Source: Mesorhabditis belari (Eukaryota; Nematoda; Chromadorea; Rhabditida; Rhabditidae). Taken from it: 64,000 nucleotides of DNA. Below the pieces are notes generated by a model, which did no database searches, was not told where the DNA came from, and saw only the letters and a list, made by a program, of their open reading frames with translations. The stretch is taken from the NCBI GenBank assembly GCA_958450365.1, contig CAUEEP010000356.1, forward strand, positions 1 through 64,000, in the 5' to 3' direction. Below are positions 31,013-42,200 of this stretch, one piece after another. The position numbers were made by a program, and so were the translations under genes. Numbering within the stretch: the first letter of the stretch is position 1; every line of letters starts with the position of its first letter.

Positions 31013-31107
31013 TTTTCCTAAAAATTTTAATAAATAGGATATTTAAGCAAATTTTAGATCAAAATTTGGATAAAATAGAAAAACTCGACGAAAAGTGAGG
31101 AAATTTT

Positions 31108-31593
31108 GGGAGTGGGACAAATGCGACCTTTTTTTTGCGCACCTTTTTTTCCGCACCTTGCCCATTAGCACACCTTTTTTCGCGTTTTAAGAAAGCTCTA
31201 AAAAGCTAATATTAACCAATTTCTATTCCAAAAGTTGTTTTTCTAGGTAATTTGAGGGTGTCGAATTCAAATTTTGACATATCAGAGCTTGTGGAAACAA
31301 ACGGACGGAGTTATACAAAGAGAAAAATCGACAATTTTCTGTTTGAAAAATCGACAATTTGATCTAGCCGTTTTGTCTTTCAAATTGGTTCCACGCGCTC
31401 TGTTATGTCAAAATTTGAATTCGACACCCTCAAATTACCTAGAAAAACAACATTTGGAATAGAAATTGGTTAATATTAGCTTTTTAGAGCTTTTTTAAAA
31501 CGCGAAAAAAGGTGCGCTAATGGGCAAGGTGCGGAAAAAAAGGTGCGCAAATGTCCAGGTGCGCAAAAAAAAGGTCGCATTTGTCCCACTCCC
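31108..31593. mobile_element. Foldback MITE, GGGAGTGGGACAAATG family, copy 3
   Basis: Ends GGGAGTGGGACAAATGCGAC and its inverse, then GCGCACC-type motifs, then long arms through TTAACCAATTTCTATTCCA to a centre near 31350. The interior differs from the copies at 812 and 55094, so only the ends define the family. It lies immediately upstream of the minus-strand gene starting at 31012. Confidence 0.85.
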
Positions 31594-31677
31594 AAACTTG
31601 AGTACTTTTCGCTGATCTGATTGCTTCGCAAATTTATCTATAGGGAAATTTATCTATTTAACCATAGGGAAATTTAT

Positions 31678-32310
31678 CATAATCTCATACTCATTCCGCA
31701 GGGTGTAACTCAGTCAAAAGATAACCGATTCCCACAAAAATTTTATAGGTAAATGTTGAGTGGGTCTCCTATAGCGGTGCACGTCATCTAACCGATAGGA
31801 GCTCATAAGTTTTTAAAACAAGCTCTCAAAGTTGGGATTCGCACTTAGCCTGGCACGCGACTTAGTTTTGGGGCTTTTGAAGTGACATTGAAAGTCGACT
31901 GGAAAATTTTCGCTCCAAATTTATCAGAAAGATGTTTTTCAATCTTCGATCATCGTTTACGGGAAAAATCTCACACAAAATGAACAAAACCCTGCTTATT
32001 TATGATTTTCGTCATGTAAATCCGGGCCGAGAGGTGTTTAAAATGTTAAGTATTTCGTATGTAATAAATTTCGTGCGAGAATCTCCCAGTCGGCTTTCAA
32101 TGTCACTTCAAAAACTCCAAAACTAGGTGGCGCGCCAGGCTAAGTGCGACTCTCAACTTTGAGAGCTTGTTTTAAAAACTTATGAGCTCCTATCGGTTAG
32201 ATAATGGGCACCGCTATAGGAGACCCACTCAACATTTACCTATAAAATTTTTGTGGGAATCGGTTATCTTTTGACTGAGCTACATCCTCCAGAGTGAGTA
32301 TGAGATTATG
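31678..32310. mobile_element. Foldback element with ends CATAATCTCATACTCA
   Basis: Left arm from 31678 and right arm ending 32310 (TGAGTATGAGATTATG) pair through GACTGAG, TAACCGATTCCCACAAAAAT and GAGCTCATAAG. Arms exceed 120 bp and the centre includes a further inverted pair around AAAACTTTTG. No transposase. Directly followed by another foldback at 32322. Confidence 0.82.
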
Positions 32311-32321
32311 ACGCACCCTGT

Positions 32322-32862
32322 ATATATGTTGTGTCCGATTTAGATTTCCGTCCGATTTAGATTGAACTTATCGCGGACGTCCGATTTAGATTACAGTCTA
32401 TATCGGACGTCCGATTTGGATTTAACAGAATAGATGCGAAATTACAACACACAACAACAAAAAACCAACAACAACAACGAACGAGTTAAAAATTTCTATT
32501 TATTTTTGCAGCTTAGGCTATTGTGACATCTTGAATTGCAGAGTTGTGACATTGTGACATCTTGAATTCTTTGTGGCATCTTGAACATGCTATTGTGACA
32601 TCTTGAATTCTTTGAAAAGCGCAGAAAATTGCAAAAAAACGCTTAAGAACATATATTAAGCACGTTTATTATTGTTCGATCTGTATCGGACGTCCGATAT
32701 AGACTGTAATCAATAAAAGACCTTTGAAAAATGCAGAAAACTACAGAAAACGCTTAAGAACATATATTAAGCATGTTTATATTATTGTTCAATCTATATA
32801 AGACGTCCGATTTAGATTGAATCTAAATCGGACGGAAATCTAAATCGGACACAACATATATA
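32322..32862. mobile_element. Foldback element with ends TATATATGTTGTGTCCGATT
   Basis: The right end AATCGGACACAACATATATA is the inverse of the left. The body has several GGACGTCCGAT palindromes, each about 10 bp. The central part contains duplicated TTAAGAACATATATTAAGCA segments at 32641 and 32752. Confidence 0.82.
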
Positions 32863-33079
32863 ATTTTTACGCTGCTTTGGATACAAATTTTTGCATCTTA
32901 CTAGGGAAGGCCGCCAACACGCCTTAAGGTGGCCGTTGCAAATGAGACCGAACTCATCTTGTGCAGTTTTTTACGCTGATTCCGATGACGTTTTTAGTTT
33001 TTCCGGAACGACTTTATAACGCGAGATATTTGGCAAAAACGTTTTTGCCATGTCTATTTGAGGCGCGCGCACATTACTC

Positions 33080-33172
33080 TAACAGATGACCTAGTGGTGT
33101 AGTGGATAAGAGGCAGGTATCAGAAAAAAAGCTATGCATCATTTGGCTTGGGTTCAATTCCTTTTGCGTCAA
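33080..33172 (+). pseudogene. tRNA-like sequence
   Basis: A-box-like TAGTGGTGTAGTGGATAAGAGG and B-box-like GGGTTCAATTCC at a tRNA-like spacing, with an AT-rich middle. Resembles the tRNA-like copies at 37414 and 38494. Stems not convincing. Confidence 0.45.
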
Positions 33173-33835
33173 AAACTTTTGCTTTACTTTTATTTTAATG
33201 TTTTAATTGTTTTTTAATGTTTTACCTTTCAATTTCTCTTTGTTTTGTTTTGAAATTGAAGAAATGAAGAGTAAGTTGGCAGCCTTCCCTAGTTAGACTA
33301 ATTTAGATGCAAATTAAAAAATGCGATAACAATTTAAACTTTGTTTTGCACTGTTTTGCACGTTTAACTTTTCATTACCTCTTCGTTTTTTCTTTAATAG
33401 CTTCATCTTTGGAGGCATGGTTGATTAGAATATTGAAAAATTATTCGATTTCAATTGAATATCTTGAATATTTTGAATATCTTGATAGTTTCAAAGTATT
33501 GGATGAATAACTGCTTTGAAATTCTCTCTTTTTTATCTTTTTGTGTCATATTGAGTAGATTCCCGCCATTTTCTGGCTCTCTTTTGAGGTCAATGAGAGA
33601 AAAGAAGAAGAAAACGGCTGGGTCAAACTATCAGAACTTGTCACTTGTTAAATCAATGAATTTTTGAGCAACGCTTATTTTGGGCCCACATAAATAGAAG
33701 GCTCATAAATAAATAGTGATAATATTAATGTTACTTTTGATATAGATTTGTAAAGGACACTTCAGGCTTTCGAATGATACAGAGTGACACAAAAGTTCGG
33801 AGCCACCTCGTTGAAATTTTTTTTTACGGTTCTTT
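33173..33835. other. Intergenic, no gene recognised
   Basis: AT-rich. Open frames at 33307-33510 and 33455-33667 have no recognisable content. Confidence 0.35.
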
Positions 33836-33836
33836 T

Positions 33837-34582
33837 TAGATCCAATACGGTTCCAATAAGGTTCTTTTTAGATTCAATACGGTTCCAATACGGTTCTTTT
33901 TAGATTCAATACGGTTCCAATACGGTTCTTTTTAGATTCAATACGGTTCCAATACGGTTCTTTTTAGATCCAATACGGTTCCAATACGGTTCTTTTTAGA
34001 TTCAATACGGTTCCAATACGGTTCTTTTCAGATCCAATACGGTTCCAATAAGGTTCTTTTTAGATTCAATACGGTTCCAATACGGTTCTTTTAGATTCAA
34101 TACGGTTCCAATACGGTTCTTTTTTAGATTCAATACGGTTCCAATACGGTTCTTTTTTAGATTCAATACGGTTCCAATAAGGTTCTTTTTAGATTCAATA
34201 CGGTTCCAATAAGGTTCTTTTTAGATTCAATACGGTTCCAATACGGTTCTTTTTAGATTCAATACGGTTCCAATACGGTTCTTTTTAGATTCAATACGGT
34301 TCCAATAAGGTTCTTTTTAGATTCAATACGGTTCCAATACGGTTCTTTTTAGATCCAATACGGTTCCAATACGGTTCTTTTTAGATTCAATACGGTTCCA
34401 ATACGGTTCTTTTCAGATCCAATACGGTTCCAATACGGTTCTTTTTAGATTCAATACGGTTCCAATACGGTTCTTTTTAGATTCAATACGGTTCCAATAC
34501 GGTTCTTTTTAGATTCAATACGGTTCCAATAAGGTTCTTTTTAGATTCAATACGGTTCCAATATGGTTCCGATACGCTTTAG
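33837..34582 (+). repeat. 32-bp minisatellite, about 23 copies
   Basis: Unit TTCTTTTTAGATTCAATACG plus GTTCCAATACGG. Variants (AGATCC, AATAAGG, one-base T indels) occur in scattered patterns. Intergenic. Confidence 0.93.
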
Positions 34583-34708
34583 AAATTCGAAATCTATTAA
34601 GTTGAAAAGAAAGTTCTCCGAAAAAAGTTTGACTGGAATTTCTTAAAAACGAATCCACCAATTCAAGAACATTTTCTTCTATTATTTACAAGTCAACTCC
34701 AAGAAATC

Positions 34709-34977
34709 ACCGTATTTCTTCGAATAGAAGACCGGGTAACGGGATCGCGTACTCCTTCTTTAAAATTTCTTTTCTGCATAAAAGCTTTCAATGAAGTGCT
34801 ATAGAGCTGGAAAATGGCTCAAAAATCTGTTAGCTCATGTGGTATTTTTGAGTCATTTTTCAGCCCTATAGCACTTGATTGAAAGCTTTTACGCAGAAAA
34901 GAAATTTTTAAAAGGGTTGCTACGCAGGAGTACGCGATGATACTCTTTACCCGGTCTTCTATTCGAAGAAATACGGT
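34709..34977. mobile_element. Foldback MITE with ends ACCGTATTTCTTCGAATAGA
   Basis: Left and right ends are inverted repeats through GAATAGAAGACCGGGTAA and the GTACTCC motif; a further inverted pair surrounds TGAAAGCTTTTA-type sequence. Almost the whole 269 bp folds into one hairpin. TCTTCTATT in the ends links it to 54990-55025 and 63727. Confidence 0.82.
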
Positions 34978-35183
34978 ACTCTTAAAAAAATGAGGGCAGC
35001 TTTTTCGTAAAATTTTCATCGAGTACACAGATCTATTTTCAGTGAAACAAAAGTTAAAACTTGAAATCCGATTACGACCTATAAGTTTTGTGACTTATAG
35101 GTCGGTCGGTCGAACTTTTTAGACCTATAAGTTTTGTGTTTCAACTTCGATCAATCGAAAATTTTACTATTCGTCTAGAAAGA

Positions 35184-35285
35184 GTTTAGAATTGAGTTTG
35201 CTAGAAAGAATTGCTGTTGAAATCTAGAATCTAGAAAGAATTGCTGTTGAAATCTAGAATCTAGAAAGAATTGCTGTTGAATGTC
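35184..35285 (+). repeat. 30-bp tandem repeat, about three copies
   Basis: Unit AATCTAGAAAGAATTGCTGT plus TGAAATCTAG. Intergenic. Confidence 0.85.
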
Positions 35286-36213
35286 TGCGTTTAATTGGAA
35301 ATTTCAGAAAACTCGGATGGTTTTTGAGAGAAATTCAAGCGATCAGGCATTTGGGTTGATTCTGGCGATATCTTGCCAATTAAAAGACTTGATCTTTGCT
35401 TCTAAAGTGTAAAATTTAACACAAAATTGCTATGATTACAAGGTTTTTTAAGAATTTTCAGCATTGGATCGTTTTTCCTTATCTTTAAACCTGAATTTGA
35501 CGGCCTAAAACAAAGGTGGTTCCGAAATTTTTTGTCCTATACATCGATATTCAGCTGTAAATTTGTACCCACGGGTTTTCGGGATCGGGGAAACGATTGG
35601 AGCTAATCATTTTATTCATTCTATTTAAGTTTATTCATTCTATTTGAATTTATTCATTTTATTTGATTTTATTCTATTTATGTTTATTCATTCATTTATT
35701 TTATTTGAACATTCATTCATTTTATTTAAACTTCATCCATTTTGAAAACTATGCTACACCGAAAAAGCTCCTAGCATTCACCCCTTTATCAGCTCAATCC
35801 CTTCTATCACTGGAACATCAAATTTCCTCAATCCTTTCCGTAAACATTCATCTTGTAAGGATTTTGCATCGAAAATAGATTTGGCAATAGGCAGCTCTAA
35901 ATTTAGGCTACTTTTTGAGAAATCTTGAAGGTCTTGGGGTCTTGAAGTTTCCGGAAAAAGTGAAGTGCATTTTTTGCGTCTGTTTGACGAATTTGGGCTC
36001 AGTGAGTTCACATAAAGGGGAAGAGTTGAGCTTTTCTTTTCTTTGATTTGAGGGGTTTTAGAGGAGTGGGACGAGTCTTTTTATGGGCAAGGGTAGCCAA
36101 GGGGAGGAGCCACTCCCCTCCCTCTGCCCAACCTCCTGCCATCCATCATTCTCATAAAACTTCTTCCTTACCTACTAATCATTTCCCCCATTCTCTATTT
36201 CTTCTTCTGAATT
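35286..36213. other. Upstream region of the lectin gene
   Basis: Contains one copy of the dispersed motif GATATTCAGCTGTAAATTTG followed by ACGGGTTTTCGGGATCGGGG (35548-35605) and a TTTATTCATTCTATTT repeat (35615-35730). The last 150 bases before the lectin ATG are C/T-rich. No TATA or initiator assigned. Confidence 0.4.
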
Positions 36214-39200
36214 ATGCTTCCTATAGTGATTCTCGTCATCGGCTTTGGTTCCAGTGTTTTGGCCGATGATGGAGGTAATAGAATTCAAAAATCATGGATC
36301 CTCAAATAGCAAAATTCAATGTATTGGGTTGGTGAATTGAAAACTGTCGGATACGGTATCTGTCTGTCTTTCTGTCTGCCTTTATGTCTGCCTTATTGTA
36401 TGGGCATTTTTCCAGCCGTATTTTGACCAATATTTCATTTTTCATTTTGGTTTTCAAGAAATGCCAAATTTACAAATTTTCACAAAACTTACATTTTAAG
36501 CGAAACTACAAAGTGTATCTTTTTGGAAATTTGGCTATAAGCCTAATTTTTGATTCTCTACAACTTTTCTATTGACACCAAAGCACTTTCTTTAGAAGAA
36601 AGTGCTCAGACTGAGACATCTCCAGTCCTCCATTTTTGAGTCTCACACACAAACCAAAATCCTACTACGAAAGAGGAATCCGCAAATTGCCTGTAAAATG
36701 GGCAGAAGTCGTCAATAATAATGGAAATTATTTGGAATGAATTTATGGTTTTATGTTGAATAAATTTCCGGTTTAGTTTAAATTTAGTTCAAAGTGTCAC
36801 CCCCTTCGGATTTCCTTTCCCTTCGGGTTGAGAGGTTTTCTGGAGGGCAGTCTGGTGGTTGTGGCCCCAGTTCTTTAAAGTGACAAGCCACTCCTTCATC
36901 GTCATCTTCCCTTCACCACCAAAAAAGCTATTTAGTTCCCCATTGAGCTTAGGGTTAGGGAGCCGTCTGTCATGACGTGGTTTAAGTTAAGATATAGCCT
37001 AGTATTGTGTGTGTCGTTGTATTGTGATTGATATATTTCGTGTATGCGATAAATTCACCACTGGTAGCCCTAGTCGGTATTTTTTAAAGTCCGGCAGTTT
37101 TCAATTCACCAACCCAATAATTGTTAGTTTTATTTTAACCGACCTGATCTATCTATTTAATCCTAAAATTGATCTCAAGAATTTGGGCATAGTGACGTCT
37201 AGAAAGCGGGAAAACTCACTAGAGAACTGTTTCACCGATTTTCGAAACCGAATCTAGCTAAAAAACGCTTCGTAGAATTCTAAGAAACATGTATTTTTTA
37301 CCCATGGGCCCTGGTTTTCAAGAAAAACAGGTCCAAATTTTCGACAATTGTCAAAGCCAAAGTTTTTGGCAAACCTTATCTATAGGCGGGCGCGATCCAG
37401 AAAGGCAATAAAAGCAGTGGCGGCCAAGGGGATAGTGTGCTAGACTCTGAAACCAATGCCGTTTTTTCCTTGCGGGTTCAACTCCGCTTGGTGTCAAATT
37501 CTTTGCTTCTTTTATCGCTTCAAGTATAACGTTTTTCTTTGCTTCAAGTATAACGTTTTTTTGTATTAAATATTTTGTAAAGTAGTAAGGTTTTTAAACT
37601 ATAAAAAGCTTAAGCTTTTTTTTGCTTAAAATAAAGGTTTATTGTTCCAATAACAAAAGTTTTAAAGACAGCTTATGACATGATTTATTCTCTGCTCAAT
37701 AATTTATTCTCTTGAAACCACTGTTCGACGAAATGTGAATTCATTTTGACTAGAAGAGCTTTAAACTTCTAATTCTGCTGCTTTAAACTACTGCTTTAAA
37801 AACACTAATAACCATAACGCCTAGTATTGGGTTGATGCATAATTATCCGGACTTCTTTTATAAATGATTTTATTTAACAAAAAATAACATAAATAGTTAG
37901 AAAAATATGTTTAATTGATTATTCTGGAGCATATTCACCGCCTACATCAATAACTGATTGCCATTTGCTTGGAAGACGATCGATTCCACGAGCGAAGAAT
38001 AAACGATCTTTGGAGGCAATCCACGCTTTAACATCGTCTATCAAGTCATTCAAATCGTTGTAGATCTTATTTGTTTGCCAATTTTGACGATTGACGTGGT
38101 AGTCCGTTGGGGCTTCTCCAGTTCTTTGAGATCGCGAAACGACTCTGCGGCAGACCATCCCTTTTCGAAGTGGTAGAGCATGATATGGCGAAGATGGATA
38201 TGATTGTCGACACGCATTTTGTTCACTAAAGAATAACGAATATTTAAAAAAAAGAAATAGACAAAAAGCTTTCAAAACAAAAAAGATACAAGCACGCAAA
38301 AGAAGTCCGGATAATTATGCATCAACCCAATACTTCTAATTCTGATCCACAAAAAGCTATAATAACCATAAAGAAGTGTTTTTCGGAAGTTTTCCAAAGC
38401 AAGCAAAGAATTTGACACCAAGGGGAATTGAACCCGTGAGGAAACATGGCATTGTTTTCAGAGCCTAGTACACTATCCGCTAGGCCATCGCTACTTTTGG
38501 CGGTCGGCGTGGCACCCCTTTCTAGGTGCGGTTTGCCAAAAATTGCGGTAACTTTGGACGTTTTTCTCAAAGCCTAGAGTAGACTGTAGTTCTCTCGACT
38601 AATTGATTTCTAAAGCCTGTCAATTGGTGAAAAGTATCGTATCTCTAATACTCATTTAGCCATATATGCCTAGAGTCTTTATCACTATATATTACGGTTG
38701 TTTTTGACAATTTTTGACAGTTTACGTGCTCTTCAAAACGCATTATTTGAGTCCACAAGTCCAGAGTTGACTGACTCTTCGTTAATCCAGTGCCAGCGCC
38801 TTTGATTTTACCCTCATCTAGGTACTATAGAATACAACTATTCAATAGAACTATTCAATTTCTATGCCCAAACATTTCAGTTCCCTGGCTAGCCTACTAT
38901 GATGGTTTGTATGCGTTTTGAGGTTTTGAGTAGGACTAACAGCACGTACCGCTTTCAAATCCAAAGCACCGCCGATTTGGGCATGGCTTTTGAAATATTA
39001 GGCTATCCAGAAAGTCTTTTCGCTCCTAGTCTTTTCGTTTTCATACTTGAAATGGGAATAGATTGCTTTCTCATTTCAACACAAAATTCATCACGTAAAA
39101 CAATACTTTCAATTAATCTGACAAAAAAATGATTTGAAAACGAAAAAGAAACGACGACGCGGCGCTCCCATCGACTACCTCCAAGTGGCGGCGACGTCAA

Positions 39201-42200
39201 TTGGAATGCGACGTCAATTGGAATGCGACGTCAATTGGAATGCGACGTCAATTGGAATGCGACGTCAATTGGAATGCGACGTCAATTGGAATGCGACGTC
39301 AATTGGAATGCGACGTCAATTGGAATGCGACGTCAATTGGAATGCGACGTCAATTGGAATGCGACGTCAATTGGAATGCGACGTCAATTGGAATGCGACG
39401 TCAATTGGAATGCGACGTCAATTGGAATGCGACGTCAATTGGAATGCGACGTCAATTGGAATGCGACGTCAATTGGAATGCGACGTCAATTGGAATGCGA
39501 CGTCAATTGGAATGCGACGTCAATTGGAATGCGACGTCAATTGGAATGCGACGTCAATTGGAATGCGACGTCAATTGGAATGCGACGTCAATTGGAATGC
39601 GACGTCAATTGGAATGCGACGTCAATTGGAATGCGACGTCAATTGGAATGCGACGTCAATTGGAATGCGACGTCAATTGGAATGCGACGTCAATTGGAAT
39701 GCGACGTCAATTGGAATGCGACGTCAATTGGAATGCGACGTCAATTGGAATGCGACGTCAATTGGAATGCGACGTCAATTGGAATGCGACGTCAATTGGA
39801 ATGCGACGTCAATTGGAATGCGACGTCAATTGGAATGCGACGTCAATTGGAATGCGACGTCAATTGGAATGCGACGTCAATTGGAATGCGACGTCAATTG
39901 GAATGCGACGTCAATTGGAATGCGACGTCAATTGGAATGCGACGTCAATTGGAATGCGACGTCAATTGGAATGCGACGTCAATTGGAATGCGACGTCAAT
40001 TGGAATGCGACGTCAATTGGAATGCGACGTCAATTGGAATGCGACGTCAATTGGAATGCGACGTCAATTGGAATGCGACGTCAATTGGAATGCGACGTCA
40101 ATTGGAATGCGACGTCAATTGGAATGCGACGTCAATTGGAATGCGACGTCAATTGGAATGCGACGTCAATTGGAATGCGACGTCAATTGGAATGCGACGT
40201 CAATTGGAATGCGACGTCAATTGGAATGCGACGTCAATTGGAATGCGACGTCAATTGGAATGCGACGTCAATTGGAATGCGACGTCAATTGGAATGCGAC
40301 GTCAATTGGAATGCGACGTCAATTGGAATGCGACGTCAATTGGAATGCGACGTCAATTGGAATGCGAAATTCAAATTTAACATCAAAACTTCTCGAAAAA
40401 CACACTTTTTTCTCTCTGAAGGTTCTTTTGGATAGCCTAATAGAATAGAAGCTGAATAGACAATTCGATAGCGGGAAAATGAGCTGTGAAAGTAATTTTA
40501 AGCCTTAGAAAGTTTAAACGCTTGTAATATCATAGCCGATCACCAAATTTCAGAAATCTGTTCGATCGAGTACAACGCTTTATCCCGATGCTTGCACGAG
40601 GCTCAATCGGGATCCGAGTGTCCGCATGGATGGACGCTTTTCCCAAAGACTGAAGCTTGTTACTATATGGTTTGTAAATGCAGTATAGTTAGGAAAAGAA
40701 GTCAAAGTTATGCCAAACTCTCCAAAAAATAGTAGCTCTTCAAAACACGCATTTTCTGGCACACCAAATTCTTCTTTGGGCTACTGAGGAACTGATTCTG
40801 ACTCCGAGTTTGCCAGAAATCATGCGTTTATTTGAGCACAAAGTACATCGGTTCAACACTACGATATTGTACATATCAGTACGTTTATTTCAGCTCCCTG
40901 ACGGTGCCTACGGTTTTCTCGAAGCCGAGGCGGCGTGCTCTGTTTTCGGCGCTCATCTCACGTCGATCCACTCGAGAACTGAGAACCGATTTGCGTCAAG
41001 TTTGTTATTTTCTTCAAAATACTGTAAAGCCCAGCTAGACATGGGCACTATAGACTACAAAAGTGACGAACTGACTCGAAACGGACCGTACTCGCGCGTA
41101 GTCGGAGCAATCGTGTCAGGACTACAAACCACTGTAACTGTCACATGAGTCATTCTTCAACGCAGAATTTCACGCTGATCATGCTGCTGCTTTTCTTTTT
41201 TGCTACGGAGCACTCTGTCAAAAGTTATACGAGTTTAAAGTTTTGTAAGGAGTTACAAAAAATTAAACCGGTGATCAAAAATTACCAAAAAATCAAAAAT
41301 CAAACAAAAATCAAACTTATAACCCTATTTTCCGGGAAGGCCTCGGTTGCAGGGGTGGCTGAGTGGTAGTGATTAACGGGGTCTAGATAACGGATGACCG
41401 TATCTAGTCTAGATTATGATATTCAATATAGATTAGCTGGATTACGGTATTTACTCTAGATTAGGATATTCAGTCTAGATTAGCTGGATTACGGTACGCA
41501 AGGCGAGTGGTCTCTGATTCGAGTCCGGTAGCTGATTGTCTTTTTTAGGTTTTAATGCCTTGAGCAGTCTCCGTTTTAGAGAAGTTTTTTTTAGCTATTC
41601 CTGTGGCACTGTTGAATGAATTGGTGAGGAGGTCCATAAGTTTAAAGGAGGTCCATAAGTGAAGGAGCTATAGAGAACCCACAAGGCATTAAAACCTAAA
41701 AAAAGAAAAAAACACGACCAGCTACCGGACACGAACCAGGGAACCCTCGCCCTGCATCCTAACTCACTACCATTAGGCCATCGCTGCACTGGGCCATTAG
41801 GTCATTCTCAGCTCACTAGGCCATCACTACCACTAGGCCACTAGGCCATTCTCAGCTCGCGGAAGCTAGGGTTTTAATGTCGCGGTTGATTTGACCAGCA
41901 CATTCAGTTGTAAATATCATTAACTCCAATCATAGCTATTTAGTTTATCAACTGAATACTTTTCATTCCGGATTACTGTAGCTTTGCTATACACCAATTT
42001 TCACCAAATTTAGTGCTAATGGAGGTGCCCTACTTGAAGAGTTGGCAAGATTTGGCGTGGATCGGATTGAAGATCGATAACATGGCAACTAGTTTAATAC
42101 TAATGATTTAATGCTGTAAAGATTCGGTTTCTAAAGTCTAATCCTTTTTAGACAATGTCTTGGACTGACGGTTCCCCGCTATCCTTCCAGAATTTCCTCG

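Larger units (their letters stand above)
37310..38585. mobile_element. Large foldback with tRNA-like arms, interrupted by a mariner derivative
   Basis: The left tRNA-like segment (37414-37494) and right segment (38413-38494, minus) are inverted copies sharing GATAGTGT, CAATGCC, GGGTTCAA and CTTGGTGTCAAATTCTTTGC. Outside them, GTTTTTGGCAAACC pairs with its inverse near 38530, and further weak pairing extends to the ends. The mariner derivative at 37827-38330 sits between the arms. Confidence 0.6.

Noticed and set aside
39191..40363. CRISPR array
   Set aside because: Units are contiguous and identical with no spacers; the genome is eukaryotic. The same holds for the other arrays in the window.
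39134..40435. 433-, 415- and 385-codon plus-strand frames
   Set aside because: All three forward frames are open through the 17-bp array; each gives the same 17-residue repeat. No signal peptide, domain or splice context, and the array sits inside a MITE.
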